Part shown: positions 11,606-25,478 of the stretch, in pieces
How positions within the stretch are numbered: position 1 is the stretch's first letter
How the letters are laid out: each line of letters opens with the position of its first letter
Source of the DNA: Sarcocystis neurona
Taxonomy: Eukaryota > Apicomplexa > Conoidasida > Eucoccidiorida > Sarcocystidae
Length of the DNA: 64,000 nucleotides
Direction of reading: 5' to 3'
Assembly: GCA_000727475.1 (NCBI GenBank)
Contig: KL647289.1
Location: forward strand, 6,389,255-6,453,254
Program-made: the position numbers and the translations under genes
Notes under the pieces: generated by a model
What the model saw: only the letters and a program-made list of their open reading frames with translations
Database searches by the model: none
Told to the model about the DNA's origin: nothing

Positions 11606-14600
11606 ACTTCTGCCGCTACGACTACGTGCACGTGTATACATCCATGCAGACGTACGTCTAGGACGTTACAACTGCTGTGAAAAGCACTGATACCGTCGTT
11701 ACGCGGCCGGACTCCGCAGCATTCAACTCTTGAGTTGAATGACAACGCTAGCAGAATGCAGCTGCAAAAGTTTCATTGTAGCCTAGTGCTCTCTGAGAAG
11801 TCTTCCCGAGAAAGTGACTTTGAGACCAGTGACATAGAGCCCCCACATTTATACGGGAAGTATCTCGGGGACCGCTGACAGAGGCAAAGCTTCCTTATGT
11901 CTCAGCGTGTGTGCCTCCACTACGTAAAGTGTGTTGAAGGAATTACCTAGTTTAACTTTATCTGCATATGATGGACTTACGTGTGTATATTCGTACCCGC
12001 AGGTCAGTTCGCCGTCTCCCAGGTGCGATGCTCAGTCTAAAACTGTGGCTGTGTACGTGAGCGTGACGTCCTGGCACATATGCAGACGCTTACGCTTTAG
12101 AGATTGGACAACTTCTTACCCTTCCTTGTCTAATGTTAAATGTTCGAATACGTAGTGCGGATGGACATGAATAGAATCTTTTTCTCGGTGTTCCTCTGTG
12201 AACACGCACACCCAGCGAGTCAGGTGTACATAATCATCTCCATCTGCAGGACAATTAGCAACATAAAATCATGAGATATGGTGTGTACGATCGTGTACGG
12301 TTACATGAGTGTAAAGCTGTGCACACGCGTACGTAAACCTGCAGACGTAGGCTCGTCGACCAGGAGCGTAGCTCTCACAAGATATATATTTTGTTCTGTG
12401 ATTCGTCGACCGCCTCTGCGGGATTCTATGTATTTTGACTCCTTTTGACACGCGATGCCCTTTCTTCTGCCCACTCACGCGTGGAATAACGACAGCCCCG
12501 CATTTATGATTTCTTGCGGGTTCAGGGCAGCTCATAACCAATCAGACCCCCGGGGTCGTACTTCTCACTTTCGCACCCGCGTTGGGGAGCCCAGCCGTGG
12601 TGCGTACGCATGTGCACGTATGTAGCTATACGCATCTGTGTATATTTATATATATACACACACGTGTTATATATATATACAGTATCGTCAACCAGCGAGC
12701 CCCCTGTAAGCCCGTCTGCAGAAATACGTATAGATATGATCCGACTTTTTCGACGGCGGGTTATTTTTTCAACTGCCAAGTGTCTCTGCAGTGTCCGTCC
12801 ACAGACACTTGGCGGTGAACTACGTTACCAGGTAAAACACGTCCAACACATTGGCACAAGTACACACACGCGGACGTACGCCAACGTGGGGGATGGTGTG
12901 TATACGTTTGTAGTTATCCGTGGTCATGGGTGTGGGAACCTCTATGTATACACACACATACGCGTGTCAATATATACGTCCATCTGTGTGTGCGTACGTG
13001 CAGTTGATAAGATGTACACGTCCGGCCGTGTACAAACATATGCTTATATAAGTATACGTACGTACACCTACGTAGATGCCCACAAAGACATATGTGTTTG
13101 ACTCATCTTTACACACAATCACAGACGCACATACCGTACTAGTGCGTCTAAAATTACCTTAGTCGTACACAAAGACGGGTTCGATAAACTGTAACTTTAT
13201 TACCCCTGGTAGAGCAGCTGTGCGTGAAGTGTAGGCCATTCAAGGCGCTTGGCACTGCCTTGGTGGAATGGCCCGACTGTCGCCGGTCTATCGGAAGCTG
13301 CAAATATACATGTTCTTGTGCCGGCAACAAGTGGCGTGCACAAAAACTACCAGGTCTCTTCAACGTACGCAGGAGGGCCGAATCATGGAAGGCAACTTGC
13401 AAATGCTGGTATACATAGGTTCAGCATTTACAAGTAATTACGTGCTTTCATCGGGTCACGGAACAGAACCCGGACATGTTGCTTTACACAGGTCCGGCAC
13501 TTAAAATCTTCTACCTGCATTCATCCACGTTTGTGGACGCGCACGAGGGTATCCTGCGGCGCTCAGAAGGGCCTTCCAACATTCAGTCAACAAGCGTACC
13601 TGTTGTGAGCCAGTTACGTCGCTGTATATCTAATAAGGGCTACAGCGAAATAACGGTTTACTGGTGTAACATGAAAGTCGTGTAAGTGTCTATGGACAGT
13701 CTGGGGGTCAGCTAGCAGCAATACAGTAATTTGCAGATGACCCAGGCGGAGCTCGGATACACTCACGTGCCAGATGTGATCTTAACGTTGAGAACGTTCA
13801 GTCCATTGGGCTGCCTTCTAAATGGTCGACAAAAGCTGGCTGGGCGCACCTGAGGACATATTCGGGAATGCACTGCGAAAGTGACAATTGTGTTACAAGC
13901 CACCGCACTTGAAGCGCTGAGGACCCACCGAGGTATATTGACATATTTTTGTGGACTGAAGACGGCGCAAATGTCGACGCTCAGGAAAACACGCCTATAC
14001 CACACGCAGCTAAATGCCTTTTGTGTGCAAGTGTAGAGACGGCAGCCTTCCTGTAGGCGGGGCGCTGATGCAAATGCGGGCCGTCGTTCCCACATAGTTT
14101 TTGCGGGTTTGCACGTTTCCTCGGCATACAGATGTCGTCCCTCCGTCCGAGTGCGCACATTTTAGGGGCAGACCGTTGTGGGTGTGCGGTAGCGCCAGAA
14201 GGTGTGTCAATCTGCAGTTTTTGCTGTTGTTCATGGAACTGCTCGTGTTGCGCTACTGCAGCTGTCGTGCTTCTGCGTACTACGGTACTTTCGGTTCCTT
14301 GTTGTGTGTTGTTCATGTAAGCAGGTGGTGGAGTATCTGTAGTCCAGCACTGGGCGCAATCGAAGCTACTACAGTAACTGTTGCACCGGTATATCTTTCG
14401 GTAGGTGCTTGAGTCTCGGTGGTGCAATACTACGCAAGGGACACGGAACTGGAAAGATAATACGAAAACTGAAGAAACTACACACCTGTGTCCACATATG
14501 TCGACCTGTCGCCGAAAAGGACGGACTTCCCTTCTTCAGTGCTCTACTGTGGCCGCGCTTGGAAACAGATATGGACACCCCTGCTTACTGGTACAGTTAG

Positions 14601-16389
14601 TGTCAAAAAGGTTGTTTTCGACGACACCGGCCCTAGCGTACGAGCATCGCCGCGGCCTGTTGTCACTCCTCTCTTCGCTGATGCAGCTCCTCCTCCCCCC
14701 CGACGCTGCTGTTGCTAGTGTGCAGCAGCAGCAGCTGCTGCCGGTAGAGAGGCAGCCGCTGTTCGTACTGCTGCTGCTGCACCGGCGGCAGCTGCATCAG
14801 CTGTTGCGAAGGAGACGCCAAAACACTCCCGCTTCCCTTTCCCACTTTTGTGTCTCCGTTGCCAGAAGTAGTCCCCTCCGTTTTTTTCTCTTTTCTCCCC
14901 CTTTCACGCTTCATCCGGTTCGACCTCACCTTTGTCCTCGACGCTTGGTCCACACGAGCCTCCATCTGCAGAGGACGTACACGCGTATTTTTAAGTAAGT
15001 GTGTGCCGGGAACCGCGAGACTACACGCGTCTTAATCTGTACATCTCTACAAGCTCTGCATATAGGTGTACGTGCCGGGAAGGATTTGTATGTTATAGGT
15101 ATACAATGACTTGGAGGTGCGTCTACATATGCTGAGACAACCAGTGACGGACATGTAGACGTATCCCTCCTTCTATGCATATGAAGGTGCGTGTGTGTAC
15201 ATTTGTGTTCTGTTTTTCTGCGCTGACGCAGCGCGAATGTTTCTGTATTCCTTGCGCATCCTGCACCACACAAAGAAGTGCCCATGGTGAAAGGCTTATC
15301 TCACTTGCTCCGTCCACTGCTCTGGGCAGAGAAAAATCTCAGGTGTCCTTGTCTCTTAGTATACATGTGTAAGCGTATGCACACGTATGTGACAGCCGAT
15401 CTGCAAAAGGCTGCCCATTACGTACAAAGACAAATGAATGTGGAGCACCGTTAACCCACGCAAATGGCTGCTACTTCATACGAGCAACGAGTCGCGGCCG
15501 GATTTGTCCGTAGGCCCGTCACCTACTTGTTCTTTCGACGGCATCGCAGAGTGTAGCCGCCTTGCAACGTGCAGCCGCAGTGACAGGAGAAGAAAAGCAC
15601 CAGCAGCAGCGGTCACTGTGACGACACGTCGGCAACAGAATACGGGCGAGAACAGCAACAGTACCCAACATAATCGCAGCAGCAACAGCGAACCGTGCAA
15701 ACGCTCATCCGCAGGCAAAGGCAACCAGCACAGCTGAATCTAGAACGGCGCAACCCAAACCGAAGCAGCGTTGAAGCAATTTTCGTGCAACACCGCCACT
15801 GGTGAAAAGCCCAACAGTGACCTGGGAAAGCAGAGACTTCGAGGACTGTGTAACGGGCTTTTCTAGGCAGCGCCTGCCTTAGGGGTCTCGTTGCTTGTCC
15901 TGCAAGTAGATTGTGCTTAAGTACCTTGATCGACAACAACCTGGTATCCGTCTTTTTCACCTGACAAAGGATTGTAACTCTGTTAAGACTAAACATGGAC
16001 TGCGTGTTTGAGTTCCTGCTCCACCACGAAGACGTGGACAGCTCAAAAGGACTGTGTGGGATGCCTGCCTCGGCAAAATGAGTACTATCCATCGCAGCAC
16101 CGATGTTCCTTTGTCTAAGGCACGCTAGCGTTTACATTCCGGTTGCACAGCTCTGTGTCTATATATGAATTACAAATAAGCTCCCACGGTAATGTCGCTT
16201 CCTGTGACGACGTGCAGTGACCTCCGATAGTCACATATTGGTGCACATGATGCTTCATTTATATATGTAGGTGTGCAGATGGATGAATATTGTGTCCACA
16301 CATAAACTGGTACGAGGGAAGCGCCTCCGTGCCCCTGCTAACGCCGTACCGCCTCTGTCCCAGCACCAACCGTGGACCAGGGGCGCTAC

Positions 16390-18870
16390 CTGCTCCGTAT
16401 GTCCACCTTATTTCTGGTTTAGCTTGAACAGTCCTCCCTCAAAAGCCAACAGCAGAAGGAAAACGTACAGCACCAGCACCAGCTGCAGCACCGGCACAAA
16501 AACGGAGCCTTTCTTCAGTTTTGTTGTCACGTGGTCGCAGGAAAGCGTCGCCGCAGCGCTGGGAAGTTTGCTCTCTCTTTTGCTGCTGCGCTCTTGCGTG
16601 ACTCTCCAGCGTTTGCTGGCCCGCAAGTGTTAATATTACCCATCCCCTGCTCAATCATCCGTCCTCTTAAATGCCGCAGTAGCAGCTCGAGTCTACAGGC
16701 AGGGGTTGACAGCGGCGGCGGCAGCAGCGGCTGCGCGAACGCCTGAGACATAACGCTGAGTCTTATTACAGCAGCATAACCGGCGACAGCTCGTTGTACA
16801 ACGTCAGCAGCCAATTCAGCTGCAGGTGCAGTCTTGCAGAAAATACACGAGTAGGAGCCACAGGACGAGCAGTTGACAACATAGAGAGGGATCACAGCGT
16901 GGGAGCTGTGGTAGGAAGAAGTGCCGGAGCAGACGCTTCTGTCGCAGCAGCCGCGGTGCTCACGCTAGTAGTACAGTAATACGAGCAGGCGCAGCGGACG
17001 CCGATCGGCATCACTTCCAGCCACAGAATACACCACAAGACGCTGGGGCAGCGCCGCGTCACTTACGAGGAGCAGCACTGCCGCAGTGGCAGGTGCCGTG
17101 CCTGCGCACCAGCAATTGTAGCAGCCCTTGCAGACAGACAGCGCCCGACAGTTTGCCTACCCTTTCTATCTCTCTGCAGGTGTTTTGAGTGTGCGGGGAG
17201 ACTGGCATGTCCTCTCTGCCACCCCGTGTCTCTTTACTTGGGGCTTCTAAAGATACTGTAGCGGGATGCCACGGCAAGTCTTGCCAGGTCGAGAGTGCCT
17301 TCCTGTTGATTCTGTTCATTTCCTCTGAAACAGCTACGTAGATTAGTGTTCTGAACGAGAGCGGACCGCGTACCGACCGTCGCCCACACATCCCCGCACC
17401 CCTTGTCTTTTTATCTTCTCGTCTGCGGCTGCGGCCGCTCCCCCGCGCTGTTGCTGCGCGTTCGCTCTTCCGCTTTGGCCGCCTCCGCTGCTGCACGGTG
17501 CTCCGTAGTTGGCCTCGTCAACTTAAAAAAGAAACACCCGTTACTGCACTGTATATCCGTGTACTATTGCGTCTGCTGCTCTTGAAACGTTGGGCTTTGC
17601 TACTCGCTGCCGCAGCACAGCGAGCAACTCCAGCCGCTGAGCTGCAGCAGAAGGGACACAAAGCACCAGTGGGAGTCAGCAGAAGCATTCGCAGCTTCTT
17701 GATACAAGTAGCAACGGGAGGCGCCTGCAGCAGCAGTCGCAGTAGACGCGCCAGGAGCAGGAAACAGCAGCAGAAGGGGGGGGGCCTGCTTTTTTTCTAC
17801 AGCTGCCAAGCCGACTTCGACCCGTCCTGCGTGCCGTGCGCCCCTGCAGAGCTCGTGTGTGCGCGCATATTTGCGCTACGCGTTCCTGTCTGCATTTACT
17901 TTTACGCGTTGATTCCTCGTTTACTTCTGTCCGTGCTTCGAATTTCCACAGTTGCCACGCCTGCAGTCTCCTCCTGCTCTCCTCTTCCGGCTACGGGGCA
18001 ACAGCCTCCACTCGTCACGTCAGCTGTCCGGACCAGCAAAGGCTGTCCGTTCAAAATGCCCCCCCTCTTCCTTCCACCCCTTTGTCTGTGTCTGCTGCTG
18101 CTGGTTCGGCTCTCGACCGCTGGTGCCTTGGCAACTGCCTCGTTGGCTCGCCGTCGCCGTTGTTTTGCCCTTGCTGCCGCTGACGCTACTGATGCTGCTG
18201 CTGACGCAGCTGGGGCTGCGGGTGTCGCTGCTTCTGCGGCTGCAGCGGGGCTCTGTCTGTGAGGATGATTCAGTACAATGTCCGCAGCCAGCGCTTCGTA
18301 TTCACAGAGGAACGTAGCTGCGCGGGGTATTACTGGTAGAGCACAGCACTCCCCAGCCGCAAGCCTACGCGTGTGCTGTCGGTGTGGCTCATCTCTCACG
18401 TGGCAACCCACCGTCGCCGTGTCGCCGCTCTTGAGCGTTTCTCAATCGAAAGACCGCAGCAGCACGGACTGGACCAGCAGGTAGTGAAGAAACAGCAGCT
18501 GAAGCGCGGTCCGGGAAAGCGGGAGACCGTGAAACGGCAGCGTGTTAGTGTGAGCAGTAGCACCCGTACCGGCCCCAGGGCGCGGGCAGGCACAGAAGCC
18601 GCACAACGCAAGACGAAGTGACGACGCTTCAGCAGCGGCTTCGCACAGAGTCCGCAATAGCAGCGGCCGCGGCAGGAGCGCCAGTAACCGAAGGTCTGTT
18701 TCAGCGGCAAGGCTGAAGTGCAGGTACACCACCAGCAGCTTCTCCGTCTGGAACTCGTAACTACAGCACAGCCGCATCAGGAGCCTGCAGCAGCAGGAGG
18801 CTGCAGCAGCAAGCTACCAGCGCAGCTGACGGCAGCGGCCCCGGCAGACAGCGACGACGGCGGCAGACAA
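16390..18870. repeat. GCA/CTG trinucleotide-rich block
   Basis: CTG- and GCA-type triplets recur over about 2.5 kb and keep two or three frames open at once on both strands (for example 17498-18262 forward and 17902-18411 reverse). The blocks change strand sense (CTG near 18.1 kb, CAG near 18.8 kb). I see no splice-consistent protein, so I treat it as repeat DNA that may include unrecognised exons. Confidence 0.55.
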
Positions 18871-19741
18871 AGAACGCCGCCAGGCGATTGGCAGCCGCTC
18901 GAGAGAGGAGACCTCTGCGGATCCATCACACATAGAGCGCAGCACCTTTCCCCTTCTGAGATATATACGCATAGACGTATGTACAGGTATACAGATGTAC
19001 CTGCATGTGCGGGTGTGTATCTATGCCTCATATGTATATATATAAGTATACAGGTATACGTTTGTGTACTGACGCATGTCTAATCTACCGCACGCCTGGA
19101 GATTGGTACCGGTCTTTTTCTATCTTGCGAAACGCTTCGCGTTGGCAGGGGTTCGCTGGTGACTTCCTAGTGCTGCAGGTGACTTTGTGGACGAGCAACA
19201 CCCTCATCAACTATCGTACCTTGGCTGCTCTCTTTCAGACAGCGGTCCATCCCACCTGCAAGGCGTCGACAGAAGCAGACTTCGCGGTCGCCGGGGTGTC
19301 GCTGCTCTATCCGTCTTCCTGCTGGTGCTGCTTCCTCAGCGCGTCCTGCTGCTGCTGCTGCTCCGCCTTTCCTTGCGATGCTGCTGCTGCCGTTAGGACT
19401 GCAGCTGGAGCAGCAGCAGCCGATGCTGACCTTCGTTGCGACGTGGTGACGTAGCAGCAACAACAGCAGCAGGCGCGGCAGCAGCAACCGCCGGAAATTC
19501 CGAAACAGTCAAGGCGCATGTGTAGCTCTTCGTCGGTTGCTGCGAGTGACGGTGCTGCAGCCGCTTTTTCAGCAGCGAAGGTGCTGCTGTTACGCGAGAA
19601 GCAACTGAAAGAAAGGCAGCAAGGCAGCTGCAGCAGCTGAGACACTCACGGCAGCTGCAGCAGGAAAAGCAGAAGCAAGAGAGGCAGCTACAGATGCAAC
19701 AGCGGCACAGAAGCAACACCCGCAGCAGAAACGGCCGCATA

Positions 19742-22700
19742 GGCAGGTCTCGCAAAGACTGCAGCAGCAGCGTCGGCAGCAGGTAGAAGTGCGTATTTGA
19801 TCGCCAAGATGAAGAGCACCGCAGCCTACACCCCAGCAGCGCAGCCACCGGCAGCAGCAGCGGCTGGAGCGGCTGGAGCAACAGGTTCTGTCGCACCAAG
19901 TTCAGCAGAAAGCTCAGACAGCGCAGGAACGGCAGCAGCCGTACCCTCAGCAGCAGCAGGAGCAGCAACCTCACCGGTGGCACCATCAGCGGCACCTGCT
20001 TCGCGCACGGCAGCAGCAAAAGCCGCGTCACCAACAGAAGCACAGGCAGTATCTGCTGCGGCAGCAGGTGAGCTACCATCGCGGTACACAGATGCGCTGT
20101 GCCACTGCAGAAAGACAGCAGAAGATTCCACTGCTGCGTGGAAAGCCAGACAGCAAGCGGCAGAGCTGTCACAGCAGCTCTCGTTTCTGGCGCAGGTGAA
20201 GGACGGATTGCAGCGGCTGCAACGCCTGCAAGGAGGACAGCGGCAGCAGGCATGTCGGTACGGGCAGCAGCAGCAGCAGAAAGAGGAAGATGACAGGAAG
20301 CAGCACCAAAATGGAGATGAGCAGACAGAGGCAGACGAGCAGACGGAGGCAGTCAAGTCGCAACAGCGGCGAGCGGAAGCGCCAAAACAACAAGATCTCT
20401 CACAGCCCGACTGCCTGCAGGAAGAGGAAGATGGTGAAGCGTCTCAAGCGAACAGGGAGCAGCAAGAACTGCAGCGGCGTCCGCAGCAGAAGCAGAAGCA
20501 GCGACATCAACAGCTGCAACAGCAACAGGGATCGCAGCAGCAGAAGCAACGGCACGAGCAGCAACAGGACATCCAGCAGCAGGACGGCCACCGGCAGCAG
20601 CCGCAACTCCACGAGGAGCAGCAGCGACAGGACCGGCAAGTGCAGGAGCCAAAGGAATTTCCGGATAACGCAGCGCAGCAGGCCTTTGCAGAGAAGAAGG
20701 AACAGCTACAGCGGAGGACGGGGACTCGTGGGGGAGTGGTGCTGCGGTTGCCAATTCCCACGCGACGATGTGTGCGCCAGTTGTGTGCTGCTCCGGCGGA
20801 CACAGCAGAGGCTGCAGAGAGAGCAGACGCAGCAGCACCTGTCGCGCGACTCCGTCACCAGCACAGAAACACCGCAGGGGAAGCGATGCGTAGAGAGCCC
20901 GGCGAAGGAGGAGGAGGCGCAGCGGCCTCAGGGAGAGCGCCAGGAGCAGCGTACAGCTTCTCAAAAATCTGCTGCTGCAGTCGCTGCTCCTCTGCGTCTG
21001 CGGTCGCTGCTGCTGCACCTGATGAGCAGCCGCTGCAGCCGCAGCAGCAGCACCAGCCGCTGTCCAAGCGCGTTTCCTTTGGAAGTCCGGTTTCCATCGA
21101 GGTAAGAGGGTTGCCGCTGTTCTTGTCGTTTCCCCTCCTGTGCAAGTTTAGACGGAAGTGCCAGCAAGCGCGCATTCACCCACACAGCAGCAACAAGGGT
21201 GGTACAAGCTTCCACACGTGTGCGCGCAGCTGACGGTGCACACACGCACAGACAGGTGTGTGCGCCCTCTGCGCCAACATTTGTAGACACACGCACATAT
21301 GTGTGCGTGTGTCCGTGTAACTGCACGGGCCAGCTGCAACACAAGTGTATATACGCGGAGAAAATGAGAAAGAGAGAGAGACGGAGACGGGAGAGAAATC
21401 CACTGGCGTAAAATCCCGCATGTGCCTGTGTAGGGGAACACGCCATCCCATCAACTGCACACGTCTCCTGCGAGTGAGAATATTTGTTGCCTCGTGGAAC
21501 CCCAAGGGGTTTTGCAGTCTCTCGGATTCTCCGTATACTCACTTTTGATAGTGAGACAGGTGAATAGGGAGGTATTCTTCTACGTATCCGTGCACGCGTC
21601 ACTCTACCTCCAGGCTGTTCCAGGCCCCTACATATATACAGACATGCGTGTTCGTTGGAGTGTGTGTACGCTTGTGTTGAACTCTTTGGATGCTTATGTG
21701 GAAGTTTCTGTATCTGCACATGCATGTATATATACATGTGTATTCGTCTGTATACATATCCAGGCAGCCGTACGCATATGTGTGTGTAACTGTACACACG
21801 TGTAAGTAGCTGTGGAAGTAGGTGAGATCCGCGGTGATTTCGTGTCATCTCGTCTCCTTGGGGCTGCAGATTCACCGGTATTTTCAAACTGATGGCGGTA
21901 GGACAAGCAGCAGCGGCAGCAGCAGCAGCGAAAGTACCGCGCGCAACAGCAGCAGCGAAGGCGCGAGTATCTCACGGAAGGCAGCCCACCATTCTTCTTC
22001 GTCATCTTTCTTTCCCTCTTCTTCATCTTCTGGCTCTTCCTCTTCTTCTGCCCTTCCTTCCTATTTCTCGTCTGCTGCTGGCCCCCCCTCCAATCGCTAT
22101 GTGTCCCCCGCTCCCCACCGCAAAAGAGCAGCAGCAACTCTATGCAGGCGCCGTCCGTTCAGCGCAGCTGTTGCTGCAAGGGATGCTGCTGCTGCTTCCC
22201 CGACAAGCGCTGCAGGACGACAAGTGGATGCGCCTGTCTCAGGCTGTACTCTATCAGCCGCAAGGGCAGCCTCCGCGGCAGCGAACCGATCCGCCACAGC
22301 CTTCGCAGAGAGCGCCCTAGCAGCAATTTCATCAGCGGGAGCAGCTGCCATTGGTCGAGCGTTAGGAGCTGCGTCCTGCGATGCCCAGGCTGCTGCAGCG
22401 AGAGCAGGGGAGATTTGTCCTGCGGCGGCAGTTGGTGGTACAGGTGCAGCAGCTGCAACAGCAGCAGTAGTTGTAGCTCCGTCACGTGAAGAGGGAGCAG
22501 TGCCCTATCGCAGGTGGACAGCGCCCTCTCCTGCTGGCGCCGTTGCTGCTTCTTCACCTTCCTGCTTTTCTCCCCAAAACCGCAGCACCGGGGAGGGATG
22601 GCGGCACCGGGGACGCTGGTCGTTCGCGCATGCCTTCCGGGCTGCAGCGGCAGCGAGTGCCTCTCCTTGTTCTGCAGCCTTGTCCCCGCCAGGTCGAACT

Positions 22701-25478
22701 GCAACAACAGGAGCGGCAGCAGGCCAACCGGCAGCGACGCTAGGGACAGGAGAAGAAGGAGTCGCAGCCGGACGGACCGCAGCGGAAAAGTCCGAGGCAA
22801 CAGGTGTGCGGGCCGCGACAGCAGCCGACGCAGGAGAAGCAGTAGTAAGAGCAGCAGGGACAGGAATAAACACTGCAGTGGCAGCCACAGAAATCGACGC
22901 ATGTGGAGCAGCACCAGGAGGAGGAAATGCAGCAGTCAAAACAGCAGTGGGTTGCGGAGGCACTCCTGTTTGTCGTCTGCGGAACGCGCGTGGATTGCCA
23001 CCTCGCAGCTTCGCGCTACCGGCCGTCTGCGGCTGGTCCCGCGAGGCAGCGCCGTTGGTCAGCAGAGCAGCATCTGCGTGCGATGCTTCCTCTCCTCCAT
23101 ATTGCTCTCCTTCCTGTTCACCTTCCCCAGACTCTTCGTCTTCTTCCCAGGCTTCCTCCTTATCTGCTTCTCCTGATGCAGCATTCTCTTCACCTGTTCT
23201 TGGGACTGCTGCTGCATCCGGCAGCCCTTCAAGCACTCCGCGGTCGCAGCAGCAACAGCGTTGGTTGCGGTTCCTGTCCTCCTCGGCTCTACCACCCGTT
23301 GACGCGTTGCAGCAAGCTTCTATAACTCTTGCGTCTCCGTCCTCTTCAACCTGTAGCCTCGCCCGTCCCCTCTGGTCTGCTGTACCTACTCATGCCGCCG
23401 GAGAAGCCACCCGCGGCACTGCAAAGGGAGCGGCCACGGCGTGTGAGGCTGAGCAGTCACCCAGCACCAGCACCACCCTCAGTCGCGCTAGAAGCATTCG
23501 CCGCTGCAACAGCTCAGAGAAAGCCACCACCGCTTCTGTTGCTCTTACTCCGGGATCGTCTGCGGCGACGTGCCGTGAAGCGAGTATGGCTGTTCCTGAT
23601 GGAGGGGCTGCGGATGGCGTTGCTGTCGCTGCTGCGTGCGGCCTCCTCGGTGATTTTGATGTTGCTGCTGTACCTGAAGACCCTGCTGTCGCTGCTCTCC
23701 ATGAAGCTGCCCCCGCTGCACCTAGTGGGGCTGTGGCGCCATCTTCTCGAGCAGCGACCGCCGCCGCTGCTCAGGATGAGGATGAAGACGCAGCCCTCTG
23801 TTTCGCTCTTTCTTCTCTTTCCTCTTCCCCTTCCCGCCCGTATTCTCCTTCTTCTTGCTTTTCTTTCTTCCCTTCTTTCGAAAAGGTGACAAACGACAAA
23901 GCTGCTGCGCTCTCGTGCACTTCTCCAGGCCGCGGACCCCAGCACAGCACTAGGCGTTGCTCCACTACAAGCCCACCCTCTTACTTCAGCTCATGTCTGG
24001 GGAACGGCGCGCAGACCAGCTGCAGCAGAACCTCTGACACGTACAGGCAGTTTCACAGCAGCACTGCTGGGAAGCCGCCGCGTGCTTATTCTGCTACGTC
24101 CGTGCCTTCGCGTCTTCGCATTCCTTCCCTGCCCTTACCTGCGGCTTCTGCTGACGGTATTTCTGCTGCTGCAGGTACTTCTGCTGCTGTTGATATTTGC
24201 GCTGTTGATACTTGCACTGTTGATACTTCTGCTGCTAATGGCGCTGGTGAAGCTGCTGATGCAGACACCGGCACTCCTGCCGGTTCTCCTGGCTCGTCTC
24301 CTGGTGGTATTGCTCGAAATGTCTATGCTGCAATTCCTGCGGATACAGCTGGCGACGCCGGCAGGGCCGCAGAAACACTGGCATGCTGCGCTGCTACGGG
24401 GGGATGGCGAGACACTGCCGCAGGCGCTACGACTTCTACGCCTCGAACGATGCTGCAAAGCAGACACAGCGCCCTCTCTGCAGCTGCCACGAGCGGCGAG
24501 AAGCCGCAGCTCCAGCAGCAGTTAGCAGTAGACTGCTGCGGTGACAGCAGCAAAGGCAGCAGCAGCGGCGACAGCAGCAGTGGATGCACGACGCGTCGCT
24601 ACGTTGACCTAAAGCATCAACAGAAGGAGCAGGCAACAGCGGCAGCAGCCTTCGCGGCTATCGCCGCTGCTGCTGCAGCTGCTATTAGTAAAACGTCCTC
24701 CGCGTTGCCTGATCCGGAGCAAGTGCCTGCTCCTCTACTTGCTGCTGCTGTTGCTGAGGAAAGCCCTTCCTTAACGACTACTGCTGCTACGGATGAGTAT
24801 CCTCCAGCAGCTGCAGATTCTCCAACTGCGGGGGCCACCACCGCTGCTCCAGAAGCAGCAGCAGCAGCGCCTCTTGCTTCTCCTTCAGCACCTGTTGATG
24901 AACACTGTGCTGTTGACAGGTGTTGTTTCGCAGAAGGCATTGGTCTGGACTGCCGCGATGCTGCAACTGATGCTGCTAGATATTCTTCTGCATCAGTTCC
25001 TGTTGAATCTACCGAGGCCGCCGCTGCTACTGTTGACAGGTGCTCACGTGCGCCAGCAGAACGGCACCTCGACGTAGAGAAGAGCGCTCAGTTTCACGCA
25101 GCTGCTGGGGGGGCTGACGTCCTCAGTAGGCGAAGTGTCGAGGGAAGCAGCAATCAACTACTGTCATTTTTAGCCGCTCAGTCTGTCGCATGCGTCAGCG
25201 GCAGTACGGGCACAGGTGCAACACGTGACGTCTGTGGATACAACTCGAGTTTACTGGCTGCCTCTGCAGGGAGGCTTTTGAACGGAGCTGCCATAACTAA
25301 CTCTTCTGTTGACGGCGTTGACACCCCAGTTGAAGCAACTGCTTCTGCAACTGGCGACACTCGTGGCAGTCGTCCGGCTGTTGCGGCGTGTTCTGCTGCA
25401 GCAGCTGCTGATATTGTTGCAGGTGAGCACGTGGCTGGGGGCCGTCAAGCCGCTAATACAACTGCTTCGCGGGGATAA
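19742..25478 (+). CDS. Large homopolymeric-amino-acid-repeat protein (Ala/Gln/Ser-rich), unknown function
   Basis: Exon A is open from just after a TAG at 19739-19741 and runs to 21101. It goes from an Ala-rich part (19.8-20.1 kb) through a short non-repetitive stretch (ELPSRYTDALCHC.. to LSQQLSFLAQVKDGLQRL) into a Gln/Glu-rich, probably coiled-coil part (20.2-20.7 kb). It ends LSKRVSFGSPVSIE at donor GTAAGA, phase 0. Exon B starts at 21870 after CTGCAG, phase 0, as IHRYFQTDGG. It stays open for about 1,200 codons of Ser- and Ala-rich sequence to a TAA at 25476-25478, unless donor AG/GTGAGC at 25423 is used. A matching phase across a clean 768-bp intron supports a real gene. The start codon (candidate ATG at 19809) and 3' end are uncertain. 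Repeats of this kind are typical of Eimeria proteins and say nothing about function. Confidence 0.5.
21102..21869 (+). other. Phase-0 intron of the repeat protein gene
   Basis: Donor GAG/GTAAGAGG and acceptor GGGGCTGCAG delimit 768 bp of sharply different composition: GTAC/TATAC-rich with few CAG triplets, between two CAG-rich exons. Confidence 0.6.

Larger units (their letters stand above)
9729..19741. other. Ten-kilobase region with no supported gene
   Basis: I see no recognisable protein family here. 9.9-13.2 kb is dominated by TATA/GTAC/CA microsatellites. 14.3-15.0, 15.5-15.75 and 16.4-18.9 kb are GCA/CTG trinucleotide-rich, with two or three frames open on both strands. Short stretches such as 13190-13690 are open in several frames at once and so cannot be assigned. 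Small exons of diverged genes could be missed. Confidence 0.5.

Noticed and set aside
22505..23236. Reverse ORF of 243 codons inside the large repeat exon
   Set aside because: The forward frame is open for over 1,200 codons and joins the upstream exon in phase; the reverse frame is best explained as its shadow.
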